From: Ruminococcaceae bacterium BL-4
GTDB taxonomy: Bacteria > Bacillota > Clostridia > Oscillospirales > Acutalibacteraceae
Assembly: GCA_902809935.1 (NCBI GenBank)
Contig: LR778134.1
Span: 1,240,001 to 1,304,000 of the forward strand
Reading direction: 5' to 3'
Length of the DNA: 64,000 nt
Shown: positions 44,177-53,580 of the stretch, one piece after another
Position numbering within the stretch: position 1 is the first letter of the stretch
How the letters are laid out: every line of letters begins with the position of its first letter
The notes under the pieces: generated by a model
Told to the model about the DNA's origin: nothing
Database searches by the model: none
What the model saw: the letters and a program-made list of their open reading frames with translations, nothing else
Position numbers and translations under genes: made by a program

Positions 44177-44240
44177 TTGTATATACTATATTTAACGCGT
44201 CTGTAATACAGCATATTGACAATGAAAAGAAGTGAACGAA

Positions 44241-45011
44241 ATGTCTGAAAAAATGCCGACGATTTTTATAGGGCATGGGTCTCCAATGAACGCCATAGAA
44301 AACAATTCCTATACGGCTATGTGGACTCAGATCGCCAAACAGATGAAACGGCCCGAGGGAATCCTTTCCATTTCCGCACACTGGTTTACACATGGCACGA
44401 AGATAACCGATGCGCCAAGACCCAAAGTCATATACGATATGTACGATTTTCCAGAAGCCTTGTACCGCGTTGCTTATCAGCCACCGGGCGATATGGAACT
44501 GGCGCATGAAACAATCAAACTGATCAGCAGGCAGGTAACTGTGGATAACACATGGGGAATTGACCATGGTACTTGGTCTGTGCTCTGCCGTATGTATCCG
44601 GAAGCTGATATTCCAGTTTATCAGATGAGTGTCGATGCCGACGCCGATGCTGAAACTCAATTTAAAATCGGCAAAGAGATAAAGGAACTTCGCAATAGGG
44701 GTGTCATGATTTTAGGGAGCGGTAATGTTGTCCATAATCTTTCGCGGGTCAACTGGGATATGGAGAGCGGTTATCCGTGGGCACAGGAGTTTGATTCTTA
44801 TATCAAGAACGGCATCATAGAAAGAAACTATAAAGACGTTATCGATTACAAAAAAGCAGGGAGTTCAGCAGGAATGGCATTTTATACGCCGGACCATTTT
44901 GCGCCGCTGCTCTATGTGTTAGGCGCGTCGCAGGAAAATGATCGATTGACGGTGTTTAACGATTCGTGCACGATGGGGGCGTTATCTATGACCTGTTACC
45001 TGTTTGAATAA
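44241..45011 (+). CDS. Extradiol ring-cleavage dioxygenase, DODA/YgiD type
   Basis: 256 residues from ATG 44241. LigB-superfamily fold with metal ligands in FIGHGSPMNAIE (His, ~13), ISAHWFTHGT (His, ~48) and DHFAPLLYVLGAS (His, ~220), plus WGIDHGTWSVL (~117, catalytic His). Homologous to E. coli YgiD, a 4,5-DOPA dioxygenase in vitro. The true substrate here is unknown, and an oxygen-using enzyme in an anaerobe suggests a detoxification or other role. Located in the redox island. Confidence 0.88.
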   Translation: MSEKMPTIFIGHGSPMNAIENNSYTAMWTQIAKQMKRPEGILSISAHWFTHGTKITDAPRPKVIYDMYDFPEALYRVAYQPPGDMELAHETIKLISRQVTVDNTWGIDHGTWSVLCRMYPEADIPVYQMSVDADADAETQFKIGKEIKELRNRGVMILGSGNVVHNLSRVNWDMESGYPWAQEFDSYIKNGIIERNYKDVIDYKKAGSSAGMAFYTPDHFAPLLYVLGASQENDRLTVFNDSCTMGALSMTCYLFE

Positions 45012-45186
45012 ACCAGTAGGGGCTAACAATTACCCGATTCTCTTTGCTCAGACTAAGGTGGTGTGTATTGAATTCAACAGCTTTTTGCAGGTTAGAATAT
45101 CATAAAGTTTACCAATAACAAATAAGTGAACTAATTGGAAACACTCAAAATTGTATCCAAAATTTATTATATAAGGAGAATGAATT

Positions 45187-45753
45187 ATGAACAAGAAAAA
45201 GATTGGAATTTTTGTGGGAAGCCTTCGTAGAGATTCTTACAGTCGCTTTATTGCAAAGGCAGCTGTATCGCTTTCACCGGAGGAACTTGAATTTCGTTTC
45301 ATTGATATTGGAAACCTTCCGCTGTACAATCAGGACTTTGATGATGATGGACAGCCACCCGAATCTTATGAGAAGTTTCGTAATGAAGTGGCAGATCTCG
45401 ACGGGTTGCTTTTTGTAACCCCAGAATATAATCGCTCTGTTCCGGCCGTACTGAAAAATGCACTAGATGTTGCTTCCCGCCCATATGGGCATAACGTCTG
45501 GAGTGGAAAACCGGGTGGCATCATCAGCGTATCTCCAGGCGGCCTTGGAGCGTTTGGAGCTAATCACCATCTTCGTCAACCTATGGTATTTCTGAATGTT
45601 TTGCTTCTTCAGCAACCGGAAATGTATATCAGCAAAGTGGCTTCCCTTTTGAATAAAAAAGGAGAGCTTGTTGATGAATCCACCCGTACGTATTTGAAAA
45701 AATTTATGGAAGCTTTCTCTGAATGGGTAAGAGTTATCTCTGAGTCTCATTGA
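45187..45753 (+). CDS. NADPH-dependent FMN reductase (flavodoxin-like)
   Basis: 188 residues. N-terminal FMN phosphate loop GSLRRDSYSRFIAKA (~11-25), the LPLYNQDFDDDG loop (~44), and the active-site/FMN motif FVTPEYNRSVPAVLKNALD (~78-96), the hallmark of the NADPH-dependent FMN reductase family (ChrR/YieF type). Reduces quinones, chromate or flavins with two electrons. GGAG ribosome site. Fits the surrounding oxidative/electrophile defence genes. Confidence 0.9.
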   Translation: MNKKKIGIFVGSLRRDSYSRFIAKAAVSLSPEELEFRFIDIGNLPLYNQDFDDDGQPPESYEKFRNEVADLDGLLFVTPEYNRSVPAVLKNALDVASRPYGHNVWSGKPGGIISVSPGGLGAFGANHHLRQPMVFLNVLLLQQPEMYISKVASLLNKKGELVDESTRTYLKKFMEAFSEWVRVISESH

Positions 45754-46075
45754 ATCTTAAGAACTGAAATGATTGAACCTAAAGATTTTAATAATAATTC
45801 GTTTGCCAGCTACCAAAAGCCTTCATTTTATGATATCTTTTGAATTCATTTTTATGAACATTTGACCACTCGGTGCATCAGCAAACATGAATGTGGGTGG
45901 TTTTTCTGCTATAATTTAAAAATTATACAAAAATAAATCGTGAAAATTGACGGAAATTAGCTTGATTGATTCAAATAAAGTCAGTATACTTTGTGTGGAA
46001 GGCAAAAAAAGGAAATATATGGATGTTTTCAGGAACAGGATGCACAGTAAATTTTAATAAAAAGGAGTTTTAAAA
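45754..46075 (+). promoter_or_regulatory. Promoter region of the desulfoferrodoxin genes
   Basis: A strong sigma-A promoter: TTGATT (45962-45967), 17 bases, TATACT (45985-45990), about 85 bases before the first start. Upstream, CCAC...GTGGTTTTT near 45868-45907 could terminate the FMN reductase transcript. No gene in this stretch. Confidence 0.65.
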
Positions 46076-46528
46076 ATGTCTATTGTTGATTTTTATCGTT
46101 GTGAGAGATGTGGAAATATTGTTGCTTTAATTAAAAAAGGTGGAGGAACGCTGACCTGCTGCGGTCAGGCCATGACAAAGCTTGTGGCCAACTCAACCGA
46201 CGCAGCAAAGGAGAAGCATGTTCCGGTTGTTTCCAAAGAAGACGGTAAGATTCATGTCGTCGTTGGCTCTATGCTGCATCCTATGCTGCCGGAGCATCAC
46301 ATTGAATGGATTGCGCTTGTCTCTGATGACAAAGTAGAGCTGAAATATTTAAAACCGGGCGAAGAGCCAAAAGCAGAGTTTGATGAAGTGAAGTCGGGTA
46401 CCGTCTATGCGTACTGCAATTTGCATGGCCTCTGGAAAACAGATCTGGCATTTGAAGAGAATTTCGTTATCCAGGATGAAGCAGCTTGCTCGGCAGAGTT
46501 TAGTGAAGGCTGCATTATTCCGGAATAA
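46076..46528 (+). CDS. Desulfoferrodoxin (superoxide reductase), long form
   Basis: 150 residues. N-terminal desulforedoxin-like domain with Cys pairs YRCERCG (~9-12) and TCCGQAM (~29-30), binding center I iron. C-terminal superoxide-reductase domain with center II ligands in EKHVPVV (His), MLHPMLPEHHIEWIAL (His) and AYCNLHGLWK (Cys and His). Reduces superoxide to peroxide using rubredoxin electrons. Unlike the next gene it has a 26-residue tail with an extra Cys (AACSAEFSEGCIIPE). AAGGAG ribosome site. Confidence 0.93.
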   Translation: MSIVDFYRCERCGNIVALIKKGGGTLTCCGQAMTKLVANSTDAAKEKHVPVVSKEDGKIHVVVGSMLHPMLPEHHIEWIALVSDDKVELKYLKPGEEPKAEFDEVKSGTVYAYCNLHGLWKTDLAFEENFVIQDEAACSAEFSEGCIIPE

Positions 46529-46622
46529 GCAGTTGATAAAATGCCTTTGAAAAAAATTGGATTATTGCCGGTATTGCCTATCACAGCCGGTCGATAAAAA
46601 ATAACAAAAAGGAGTCTTAAAA

Positions 46623-46997
46623 ATGTCTATTGTTGATTTCTATCGTTGTGAAAGATGTGGAAATATCGTTGCTTTAATTAAAAAAGGCGGAGGAACGCTT
46701 ACCTGCTGTGACCAGGCAATGACAAAACTTATGGCCAACTCAACCGATGCAGCAAAGGAGAAGCATGTTCCGGTCGTTTCAAAAGAAAACGGTAAAATTC
46801 ATGTTGTCGTTGGCTCCACGCTGCATCCCATGCTGCCGGAGCATCACATTGAGTGGATTGCACTTGCTGCTGATGACAAAGTAGAGCTGAAATATTTAAA
46901 GCCGGGCGAAGAGCCAAAAGCAGAGTTTGATGAAGTGAAGTCGGGTACCGTCTATGCATACTGCAATTTGCATGGACTCTGGAAAACTGAGTTCTAA
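46623..46997 (+). CDS. Desulfoferrodoxin (superoxide reductase), short form
   Basis: 124 residues, the normal family length. Same metal ligands as the upstream paralogue (YRCERCG, TCCDQAM, EKHVPVV, LHPMLPEHHIEW, AYCNLHGLW). Only a handful of residues differ in the shared 122, so this is a tandem duplication. The spacers also share AACAAAAAGGAG-like sequence. Co-transcribed with the long form. Confidence 0.93.
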   Translation: MSIVDFYRCERCGNIVALIKKGGGTLTCCDQAMTKLMANSTDAAKEKHVPVVSKENGKIHVVVGSTLHPMLPEHHIEWIALAADDKVELKYLKPGEEPKAEFDEVKSGTVYAYCNLHGLWKTEF

Positions 46998-47705
46998 ACT
47001 GCAAAAACCATTTGGAGGGATTGATTGCAGCCGGTATTGGTCAGGCGGCGAAAATTCCCCAGTATATCATCAGTGCAAATGCATTTTGTGGGTCTTCACG
47101 GACGTTCTCTTCCCGCGGCCGTAGCGGTCAAAATTGCAAATGAGAGATTCACTATTATTGTCGATAGTCGATACCAGTGATGGGGATTCATATGGAGAAG
47201 GCGAAGATCATTTCATCCACAATATTTTCCCGCAATGTCAATATTGCGCATTTTATTCATGACGACCAGATTTATGGATTGACCAAAGGACAAGCATTGC
47301 CGACTTCCATGATGGGATTGAAAGTCGATGTTTAGACAGGCGAAAACTTTAACGAACCGCTTAATCTGGTTTTTCTTGCCATTACGTGTGGTGCCGGATT
47401 TGTTGCACGCATTTATAGGTCACAAAGAGCATTTGATATCCCTGATGAAATAGGCGATATGCATTAGTTTTAACAAAACCAATACTTTCGCGTGGTACAG
47501 TCAGCGTGTCTACGAGCTGGATGAATCTTATGATAAAAAAACAAAATTACCGCCATACGGGAGGCCACAAAATTCAGCGACCGAATTCCGATCGAGCTTT
47601 TGTATCGAAAAGACAAGGCTACATTTCATCAAAAAAACCGATTTTAACTATGTGAATCAACTGATCAGGTCCTATATTTAAATCTAATTATTGGAGGTTT
47701 TTAAA
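46998..47705 (+). pseudogene. 2-oxoacid:ferredoxin oxidoreductase beta subunit remnant (about 47020-47681)
   Basis: Successive plus-strand frames give IGQAAKIPQYIISANAFCG, FSRNVNIAHFIHDDQIYGLT, KGQALPTSMMGLKVDV, then ITCGAGFVARIYRSQRAF, WYSQRVYELDESYDKKTKLP and the end FVNQLIRSYI. This follows the order of TPP-dependent PFOR/KOR beta subunits, including the NVNIAHF..DNQIYGLTKGQ..PTS stretch. Numerous frameshifts and stops kill it, and the N-terminal [4Fe-4S] part is missing. Confidence 0.8.
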
Positions 47706-48260
47706 ATGGCTGTTAAAAATGCAATGACTTCTGATTTTCTGCATTCCGCATATGGGGGCGAAAGCATGGCGCATATGCGTTATCTGATCTGGGGAGACAT
47801 GGCGGAAAAAGAAGGATTTCCAAATGTGGCAAGGCTGTTCAAGGCGATCTCCTACGCCGAGCAGGTGCATGCAACCAATCATTTTCGTGAAATCGACGGC
47901 AGTACTGCAGATGCTACGGTAACTGCTGGCGGTGTTTTTGGCACAGGCAAAACAGCGGATAACCTGCAGGGGGCAATTAATGGCGAACTGCATGAAGTGG
48001 AACAGATGTATCCGGTCTATCTAAACGCGGCGGAATTTCAGAATGAGACTGGCGCAAAGCGTTCGTTTCACGGAGCATGGGAAGCAGAGAAGCTTCACGC
48101 AGAACTCTTTCAAAAGGCTTTGGATGCAGTGAAAGTTGGCAAGGATATTGAGTTGAAGGCAATCTATGTTTGTCCGATCTGCGGGAATACTATTCTGGAC
48201 GAAGCTCCGGGAAAATGCCCTGTTTGTGGTGCAAAAAAGGAAATGTATCATAAGTTCTAA
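47706..48260 (+). CDS. Rubrerythrin
   Basis: 184 residues. N-terminal four-helix di-iron domain with Glu/His ligands in YGGESMAHMRYLIW (~17), SYAEQVHATNHF (~48), GELHEVEQMYP (~93) and WEAEKLHAELF (~125). C-terminal rubredoxin-like domain YVCPICGNT...CPVCGAKK (~155-177). Peroxide reductase of anaerobes. GGAGG ribosome site 8 bases upstream of ATG 47706. Part of the superoxide-to-water pathway with desulfoferrodoxin and rubredoxin. Confidence 0.95.
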   Translation: MAVKNAMTSDFLHSAYGGESMAHMRYLIWGDMAEKEGFPNVARLFKAISYAEQVHATNHFREIDGSTADATVTAGGVFGTGKTADNLQGAINGELHEVEQMYPVYLNAAEFQNETGAKRSFHGAWEAEKLHAELFQKALDAVKVGKDIELKAIYVCPICGNTILDEAPGKCPVCGAKKEMYHKF

Positions 48261-48465
48261 AGAGTCTTTGTATTGCATCGAGATTTGGCGGTAGAGGAAA
48301 ATGAAATTGATCGATGCTTATTTTTCCATCAGCTACCTGTAAGTTATATGACCGATCAATTTATCCTTATAGATGGTAAGTTTTTTCTTTGATGAATTTT
48401 TAGGTTAAGGAAAATTTCGTACAGTGTTGTGACATTGTCTATTATATAAGAAGGAGACGATAGAA

Positions 48466-48978
48466 ATGCTGAATCAAGAATTGGTATCCCTATTGAATAA
48501 ACAAATTAATATGGAATGGTATTCCGCGTACTTTTATTTGGATATTTACAGCTATTATACAGACCAGAACCTTAACGGCTTTGGCAATTGGTTTTACGTC
48601 CAGACTCAGGAAGAGCGCGACCATGCGATGTTGTTTGTAAAATATTTGTTGAATAACAATGAGAAGGTCGTTTTACAGGATGTAAAAGCACCGGATAAAA
48701 TTTTTAAAGACTTCCGTGAACCGGCCAACGCTGCATTTGAGCATGAGAAAAAAGTTACGGCATCGATCAATAGCATTTATGCTGTTGCCTATGAGCAAAA
48801 GGACTTTCGCACGATGCAATTCCTTGACTGGTTTGTAAAGGAACAAGGCGAAGAGGAAAAAAACACTGAAGACGTTGTTAAAAAGTATGACCTATTTGGT
48901 AAAGATGCAAAAGGACTTTATCTGCTTGATTCCGAACTGGCCACGAGGGTTTATGCTCCTCCGACTCTGGTCATTTAA
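48466..48978 (+). CDS. ftn: Ferritin
   Basis: 170 residues, non-haem ferritin of the bacterial FtnA type. Di-iron ferroxidase ligands lie in NMEWYSAYFYLDI (Glu17), TQEERDHAMLFVKYL (Glu50, His53) and FVKEQGEEEKNTEDV (Gln/Glu ~127-131). Stores iron as ferric mineral and removes Fenton-active iron, consistent with the neighbouring peroxide and superoxide enzymes. AAGGAG ribosome site. Confidence 0.95.
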   Translation: MLNQELVSLLNKQINMEWYSAYFYLDIYSYYTDQNLNGFGNWFYVQTQEERDHAMLFVKYLLNNNEKVVLQDVKAPDKIFKDFREPANAAFEHEKKVTASINSIYAVAYEQKDFRTMQFLDWFVKEQGEEEKNTEDVVKKYDLFGKDAKGLYLLDSELATRVYAPPTLVI

Positions 48979-49073
48979 GACAATGGCGTATTTTGGCAGT
49001 ATGGAAAGTTCGACTGGATGCCATATTTTAAAAAAATTAAATTTAGAAATCAAGTAAGGAAGGAGTAACCACC

Positions 49074-49619
49074 ATGAGTATCTATGATTTTGCGGTGAAC
49101 AATATCAAAGGGGATAGAGTATCACTCTCCGATTATAAAGGGAAGATCGCGCTGATCGTGAACACAGCCAGCAAATGCGGATTCACCCCTCAGTATGATG
49201 GGCTGGAAAAACTTTATCAGAAATATAAGGATCGTGGATTCGTGATTCTTGGCTTTCCATCCAATCAATTCCTTGCACAGGAGCCGGGAAACAATCAGGA
49301 AATTTCATCGTTTTGTAGACTGAATTACGGCGTTACTTTTCCAATGTTTTCAAAAATTGATGTGCGAGGGGGAAATGCCGATCCACTTTTCAAATTCCTC
49401 ACCAAAGCTGCTCCCTTTAAAGGCTTTGAATTGGAGAAAGAAAGCGGACGGAAAATTCAAAGCGTAGTAAAGGAACATTATCCCGAGAATCTGGAAGGTG
49501 ACGAGGTCAAATGGAATTTCACTAAATTTCTAATCGGACAAGACGGAATCGTAAAGGGAAGATATGAGCCGACGGTCACGCCGGAAGAGCTTGATCCGAT
49601 CATTAAGAGTATGCTTTGA
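49074..49619 (+). CDS. Glutathione peroxidase-family thiol peroxidase
   Basis: 181 residues. Catalytic tetrad regions: NTASKCGFTPQYDGLE (Cys replaces selenocysteine, ~36), GFPSNQFLAQEPG (Gln, ~72) and KWNFTKFLI (Trp-Asn, ~150). Bacterial Cys-GPx enzymes usually use thioredoxin rather than glutathione. Reduces organic and hydrogen peroxides. AGGAG ribosome site. Last gene of the oxygen-defence run. Confidence 0.93.
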   Translation: MSIYDFAVNNIKGDRVSLSDYKGKIALIVNTASKCGFTPQYDGLEKLYQKYKDRGFVILGFPSNQFLAQEPGNNQEISSFCRLNYGVTFPMFSKIDVRGGNADPLFKFLTKAAPFKGFELEKESGRKIQSVVKEHYPENLEGDEVKWNFTKFLIGQDGIVKGRYEPTVTPEELDPIIKSML

Positions 49620-50083
49620 TTTTTATAAGGGAAAAGCAACCATGCAGTATCTGTGTGGTTGTTTTTTCGAGTTTCGGAAAAAAGAATAAACAGAAGTTCA
49701 GTAGCTTGTAAATTAGCTTGTGGAGAAAAATCCGAGAAATAAATACAATATTCTTTGGGCACTGTGAAAAACAGTGCCTTATTTTTTCCCTCCGCCATTT
49801 AAATGACGGAGTCTTTTTTTGAGTGTGAGATTCATGCTAATGAGAATTGTAATTGCTTGGGAAAAATGAGTCGCTTTTCTACAGATGAAGCTCCGTCGCA
49901 TGAAGGACAATAGAGTTTATCGCATGATTTCGGTGAGAAAAGTTATGACCTTCCCAATCTTATTCTATATCAGGTCATGGTTCCAGAATAAATTTTCCAC
50001 ATCGGTGGCGTATCTTCACAAAATCTCTATCGACAGGTATGTGGTGAAACTCAAATGGAACACGATGAAGGAGACGATTTAAA
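49620..50083. other. Gap before the duplicated block
   Basis: Hairpins near 49628-49668 and 49764-49815 could terminate the GPx transcript. 49860-50083 is protein-like on the plus strand (EKSYDLPNLILYQVMVPE in one frame) but interrupted by stops and not assigned. Identity with the first copy of the 2.3-kb block starts at 50084. Confidence 0.4.
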
Positions 50084-50088
50084 TGGCA

Positions 50089-50892
50089 TTATAATCTTTC
50101 CAAACTCATCGTACGAAAAACTTGACAGTATTTTTGAAATCCATCCGGTCCAATGATATAAATGTTAGGCATATAGGCTAATCTTTTTCTGGAATACGCA
50201 ATACGTTCCAGACCATTATCAATTGCCGTGTGATTGCTTAACGCTACATCCACATGTTTGTTCATTGCCTCACCAACAAAGTAATCCAATGATTTCAGGT
50301 ATTGTTTCACTTCGGCCTTTGTCCAAGGCGGCGTAGTACCTCCCCATAGGGCTGCCATGTGATTTTCTCCATTTTCTGTTACGGGAAATATATAACTCAG
50401 GCAGCCAGGAGTATGGCCAGGTGTGCTGTAGACGAATATTGTTTTGTCACCTAATGTTACGGTATCTCCATCTTGCAGATAATGATCAATAGCGTAATCT
50501 TTCCATGTTTCAGGTCTGTCCGGCTTTGTCGGATGTTCCTGCCAGAAAATATCATCCACTTTGGAGAGGTATGTGTCCACATGATATTGTTTAACAAACC
50601 ATTTACCACATCCTGTATGGTCAACATGGCCATGCGTTAGAAGCAGCTTTTTAATGGTGTCAGGATTCCATCTCACATCTTTAATTGCAGCTACGATAGA
50701 ATCAAAAGCTTTTTTTGACGGCCAAATAGCATCAATGATAATCAATCCATCATTTGTCTTTAATACGAAGCAGTTTGTTTCTCTTTGGGCAACGATCAGT
50801 AGGTCATCAAAAATAAGCGAATGGGTAAAAAACGACATATCCTCCATTGCTCTAATGGTTTCGCTCGAAAATGCTGGTTTATCTAGTCTCAT
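50089..50892 (-). CDS. MBL-fold metallo-hydrolase (copy 2)
   Basis: 267 residues. Same protein as encoded at 7420-8223 except WTKAEVKQ for WTKTEVKQ. The zinc motif THGHVDHTG and STPGHTPGC are intact. The single base difference is non-synonymous. With both copies intact, the unit looks active rather than decaying. Confidence 0.85.
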   Translation of the reverse strand: MRLDKPAFSSETIRAMEDMSFFTHSLIFDDLLIVAQRETNCFVLKTNDGLIIIDAIWPSKKAFDSIVAAIKDVRWNPDTIKKLLLTHGHVDHTGCGKWFVKQYHVDTYLSKVDDIFWQEHPTKPDRPETWKDYAIDHYLQDGDTVTLGDKTIFVYSTPGHTPGCLSYIFPVTENGENHMAALWGGTTPPWTKAEVKQYLKSLDYFVGEAMNKHVDVALSNHTAIDNGLERIAYSRKRLAYMPNIYIIGPDGFQKYCQVFRTMSLERL

Positions 50893-51024
50893 TATTTAAT
50901 ATACACTCCTCTGTACAACTTGTGTTTTATTCTTGCACAGAGGGAAAACGATTCTTTGGTGGCATGCCATCACTTCCTTTTTAGATATTTATCGGCTCCG
51001 ATCAACTGCGAATCCCAAATTGTA

Positions 51025-51522
51025 TCAGCAGCTTTGAATAATAATATTAGCTGCTTGTTCAGCATTAATTTTTGATACATCCACTTTATGTGTGCTGAGA
51101 TTTTCATATAAAGGTATGCGGTCCATACTTCTACGAATTACATCTTCAGTACGAATACCTGCATCAATATCCTTTTTCAAATGCGAGAACAATGCTTGTT
51201 TATCACATACCAAAGAAATCAAATGGGTTTTGCAATTCGCCGTATCAAGACGTGAAATAATATCGTCAATAATACTTTGTTCATGCATTACCCAGCAAAA
51301 CACGATGTTTTCGTAGGCGGAACATTTGATAAAGTTATTTAGGAGGAAACAAATATTCTCGACTACCATTTGTTTCGTTTCATCAGTGACTTGAAATGGG
51401 TGCATATCCCAACACCAATCTCCATCTAAAAAAGCGCAATTATTCAGTTTGTTTTTGATAATTTGGCAGGTAGCGGTTTTTCCCACTCCCATTGTTCCGC
51501 CAATTAAAAATACATTTTTCAT
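51025..51522 (-). CDS. P-loop nucleoside/shikimate-kinase-like protein (copy 2)
   Basis: 165 residues, the same as the product of 8356-8853, including the GGTMGVGKTATC Walker A and the DGDWCWD segment. Second member of the duplicated block. Confidence 0.7.
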   Translation of the reverse strand: MKNVFLIGGTMGVGKTATCQIIKNKLNNCAFLDGDWCWDMHPFQVTDETKQMVVENICFLLNNFIKCSAYENIVFCWVMHEQSIIDDIISRLDTANCKTHLISLVCDKQALFSHLKKDIDAGIRTEDVIRRSMDRIPLYENLSTHKVDVSKINAEQAANIIIQSC

Positions 51523-51684
51523 GCTAACCCTCTATATATTTTATTTGACATCTTTTTGTTGTATAAGCACTGCTTTTATGATTAATGATTTTAGGTGCTA
51601 AGGGAGGAAAGCTTTAGCATTGGTACTAACATTGTGCGAAGTTTGGAGAATGCTCCGAGCTAGCTGTTGTGATCGTCAAACATC

Positions 51685-52317
51685 TTATCTGCCAAAGATG
51701 TTAAGTACTCCATGCAGAAGCATTGTTGAATAGCAGTTTTTAGTTTTGAGACGCAATGCCCCTAAAACAATACCGAAACAGAGACCCGTAATAACCTTCC
51801 AGATGATAGCATTGGCCAACCCTGTTTCCACATGAAAAGCAATCGTGTCAATATACCCGAAGTGCCAAATGGCAAACAGCAATGTTGACATAACATATGT
51901 GATCCACTCTTTTTTAAATAATGTATTAAGCTTATTCCACACAAATCCTCTAAAGATTAGCTCTTCGAATACCGGTGTCACAATTGCAGAATAAATCAAC
52001 AGGACGATTTCGGATGTACTATTGTTTTTCGTCAATATTGGTGTTGAGATAAACAAGGCAAACGTGATTACGGTAAAGATTATATAGCCAGCCCCAAAGT
52101 GTTTTGGGAAAATAGACAGATCTATTCTTCTAAATTTGGCAACAAGCAAAATGAGCGCCGATAGCAGTACCATTGCAAAAAGCGAGGCAATTCTATCAGA
52201 GTAATATGTTCTATCAACAACAAGAAAACAAGCACTCTTTATTCCAATACGTAGCAATTGCAGGACAAATAAAAAACCGACTATCTTAGAAACATTTTTA
52301 ACATAATTCCTACTCAT
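51685..52317 (-). CDS. CPBP-family intramembrane metalloprotease (copy 2)
   Basis: 210 residues, the same as the product of 9016-9648, with EELIFRG, FAIWHFG and LHGVLN motifs in hydrophobic segments. Its upstream region again ends at the dif-like motif, but the gene further upstream differs (DinB-like here, an unknown protein at 9740). Confidence 0.85.
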   Translation of the reverse strand: MSRNYVKNVSKIVGFLFVLQLLRIGIKSACFLVVDRTYYSDRIASLFAMVLLSALILLVAKFRRIDLSIFPKHFGAGYIIFTVITFALFISTPILTKNNSTSEIVLLIYSAIVTPVFEELIFRGFVWNKLNTLFKKEWITYVMSTLLFAIWHFGYIDTIAFHVETGLANAIIWKVITGLCFGIVLGALRLKTKNCYSTMLLHGVLNIFGR

Positions 52318-52416
52318 ACATTTACTCCATATAGTCTGATTTGATTATACAATGAAAGAGCATCATAAACATTATGCAAAGTTCATTGGCAATTCAAATC
52401 GTCCTTTCTACGTTAG

Positions 52417-52932
52417 CTAAAAAAACGTACCCAAATCACCGTTTGGAATTGGTCGCTCTAAGCCAAGTGTTTTCGGCCACATATTCGTATCTTCAATGAT
52501 AAAGCCCATTAATATTCCCATATGGCTATGCAGATGTCGATGTTGTGCTAAAATCAATGTGAAGCGAGTCCATTCGCACTGATCCGGTTTTTGCAGCAAA
52601 ATATCATCAGTCAGCGTACCATTGTAATCGGTGATTTTTTTCTTAATGAAATCAAAATAAAGACCGATTTTTTCCCGGCTAAGCCTTTTATTACTCTGTA
52701 CATCAAGATTGTTAAGATCTTTTTCGTGAAAAGAGGGCTGATGATACACTCTTGGATTGATATACCATTGATCCAGTGAATGCAGCATGTGGTAGATGTG
52801 CTTCCATAAAGGCATTTCACAATAGCATTTGTCCCAAAGTTCATCAGGAATACAGGCAATGACATTTTCAATTTCCCATAAAGCACGATTTGCCTCATCT
52901 TTAATGATTTCAGTATAGCTGGATTCGTCCAT
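52417..52932 (-). CDS. DinB-superfamily protein
   Basis: 171 residues, four-helix DinB/YfiT-like fold. The predicted metal-binding His triad is in WKHIYHMLHSLDQWYI (~43-58) and LAQHRHLHSHMGILMG (~128-143). DinB proteins are often thiol-dependent transferases or of unknown function; damage-inducible only by historical name. Ribosome site AGTGAGG. It precedes the duplicated block on the minus strand. Confidence 0.8.
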   Translation of the reverse strand: MDESSYTEIIKDEANRALWEIENVIACIPDELWDKCYCEMPLWKHIYHMLHSLDQWYINPRVYHQPSFHEKDLNNLDVQSNKRLSREKIGLYFDFIKKKITDYNGTLTDDILLQKPDQCEWTRFTLILAQHRHLHSHMGILMGFIIEDTNMWPKTLGLERPIPNGDLGTFF

Positions 52933-53100
52933 TTTTTGAACCTCACTTTAAACTATTTATTCTGATTTTTTTGCAGAATGTAAATAAACAAATATTTTAA
53001 TTAAACCAAAGGGGAATCATTTACGAAGCGAGTTGAAGCGAGCATTTATTAGTTTTGCGAAAATGTTCAGGATGTTTTTGACAAGTAGCCACAGGTGTAT

Positions 53101-53580
53101 TTACTTTGTAAATTTGCTTTTCAGTTTTGTTGTCAGCAGTCGCTTGAAACAAACGGGAATAGATCCAAGATATCCGCCCACTGCAATCAGCCCACTATAC
53201 TTCTTAACTTGTGAGATTGGAACAAAGTTTACCTTACCAGGGCAATTATCAGAATTACAGGTACATACATCTTTTTCTATGTTATCAATATGTACTCTAC
53301 ACCATGTATGACCAGATATGGCTCCGGAGTCCTTGAAAAGTGTTTTACGGCAGTAGACAACCTGAACATGATAGCCTAATTCACGTAATATATCACGAAC
53401 ACAAAACGCTTGTTGAACACAATATCCTTTTCCAATTCCAAATGCTTTCTTATAAGGCATAAATGGTATTTCAACGGAATATTTCATGTTTTTATTAATA
53501 AGGAAATTGACATACTTAATCATATCCCATCCAGTTAACTCAGAATTATTACATAGATTAACTGCGTCATGTAATTGCAT
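53101..53580 (-). CDS. Transglutaminase-like cysteine protein
   Basis: 159 residues. Transglutaminase-like core with catalytic Cys in GIGKGYCVQQAF (~54), His in ISGHTWCRVHIDN (~91) and a following Asp (KDVC region, ~104). The N-terminus resembles domains that process peptides or form isopeptide bonds. No signal peptide, so cytoplasmic. GAGGAGG ribosome site. A dif-like motif (53707-53723) lies in its upstream region. Confidence 0.7.
   Translation of the reverse strand: MQLHDAVNLCNNSELTGWDMIKYVNFLINKNMKYSVEIPFMPYKKAFGIGKGYCVQQAFCVRDILRELGYHVQVVYCRKTLFKDSGAISGHTWCRVHIDNIEKDVCTCNSDNCPGKVNFVPISQVKKYSGLIAVGGYLGSIPVCFKRLLTTKLKSKFTK

Larger units (their letters stand above)
50084..52384. repeat. 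2.3-kb duplicated three-gene block, copy 2
   Basis: Same as 7415-9715 except C at 50316 for T at 7647. It ends at the dif-like motif 52366-52382 plus two bases. Left flank: degraded sequence after the GPx gene. Right flank: the end of the DinB-like gene. Confidence 0.95.

Noticed and set aside
49885-50082. 65-codon plus-strand frame before the second MBL block
   Set aside because: No ribosome site; an alternative frame looks more protein-like but is interrupted by stops. Treated as unassigned remnant.
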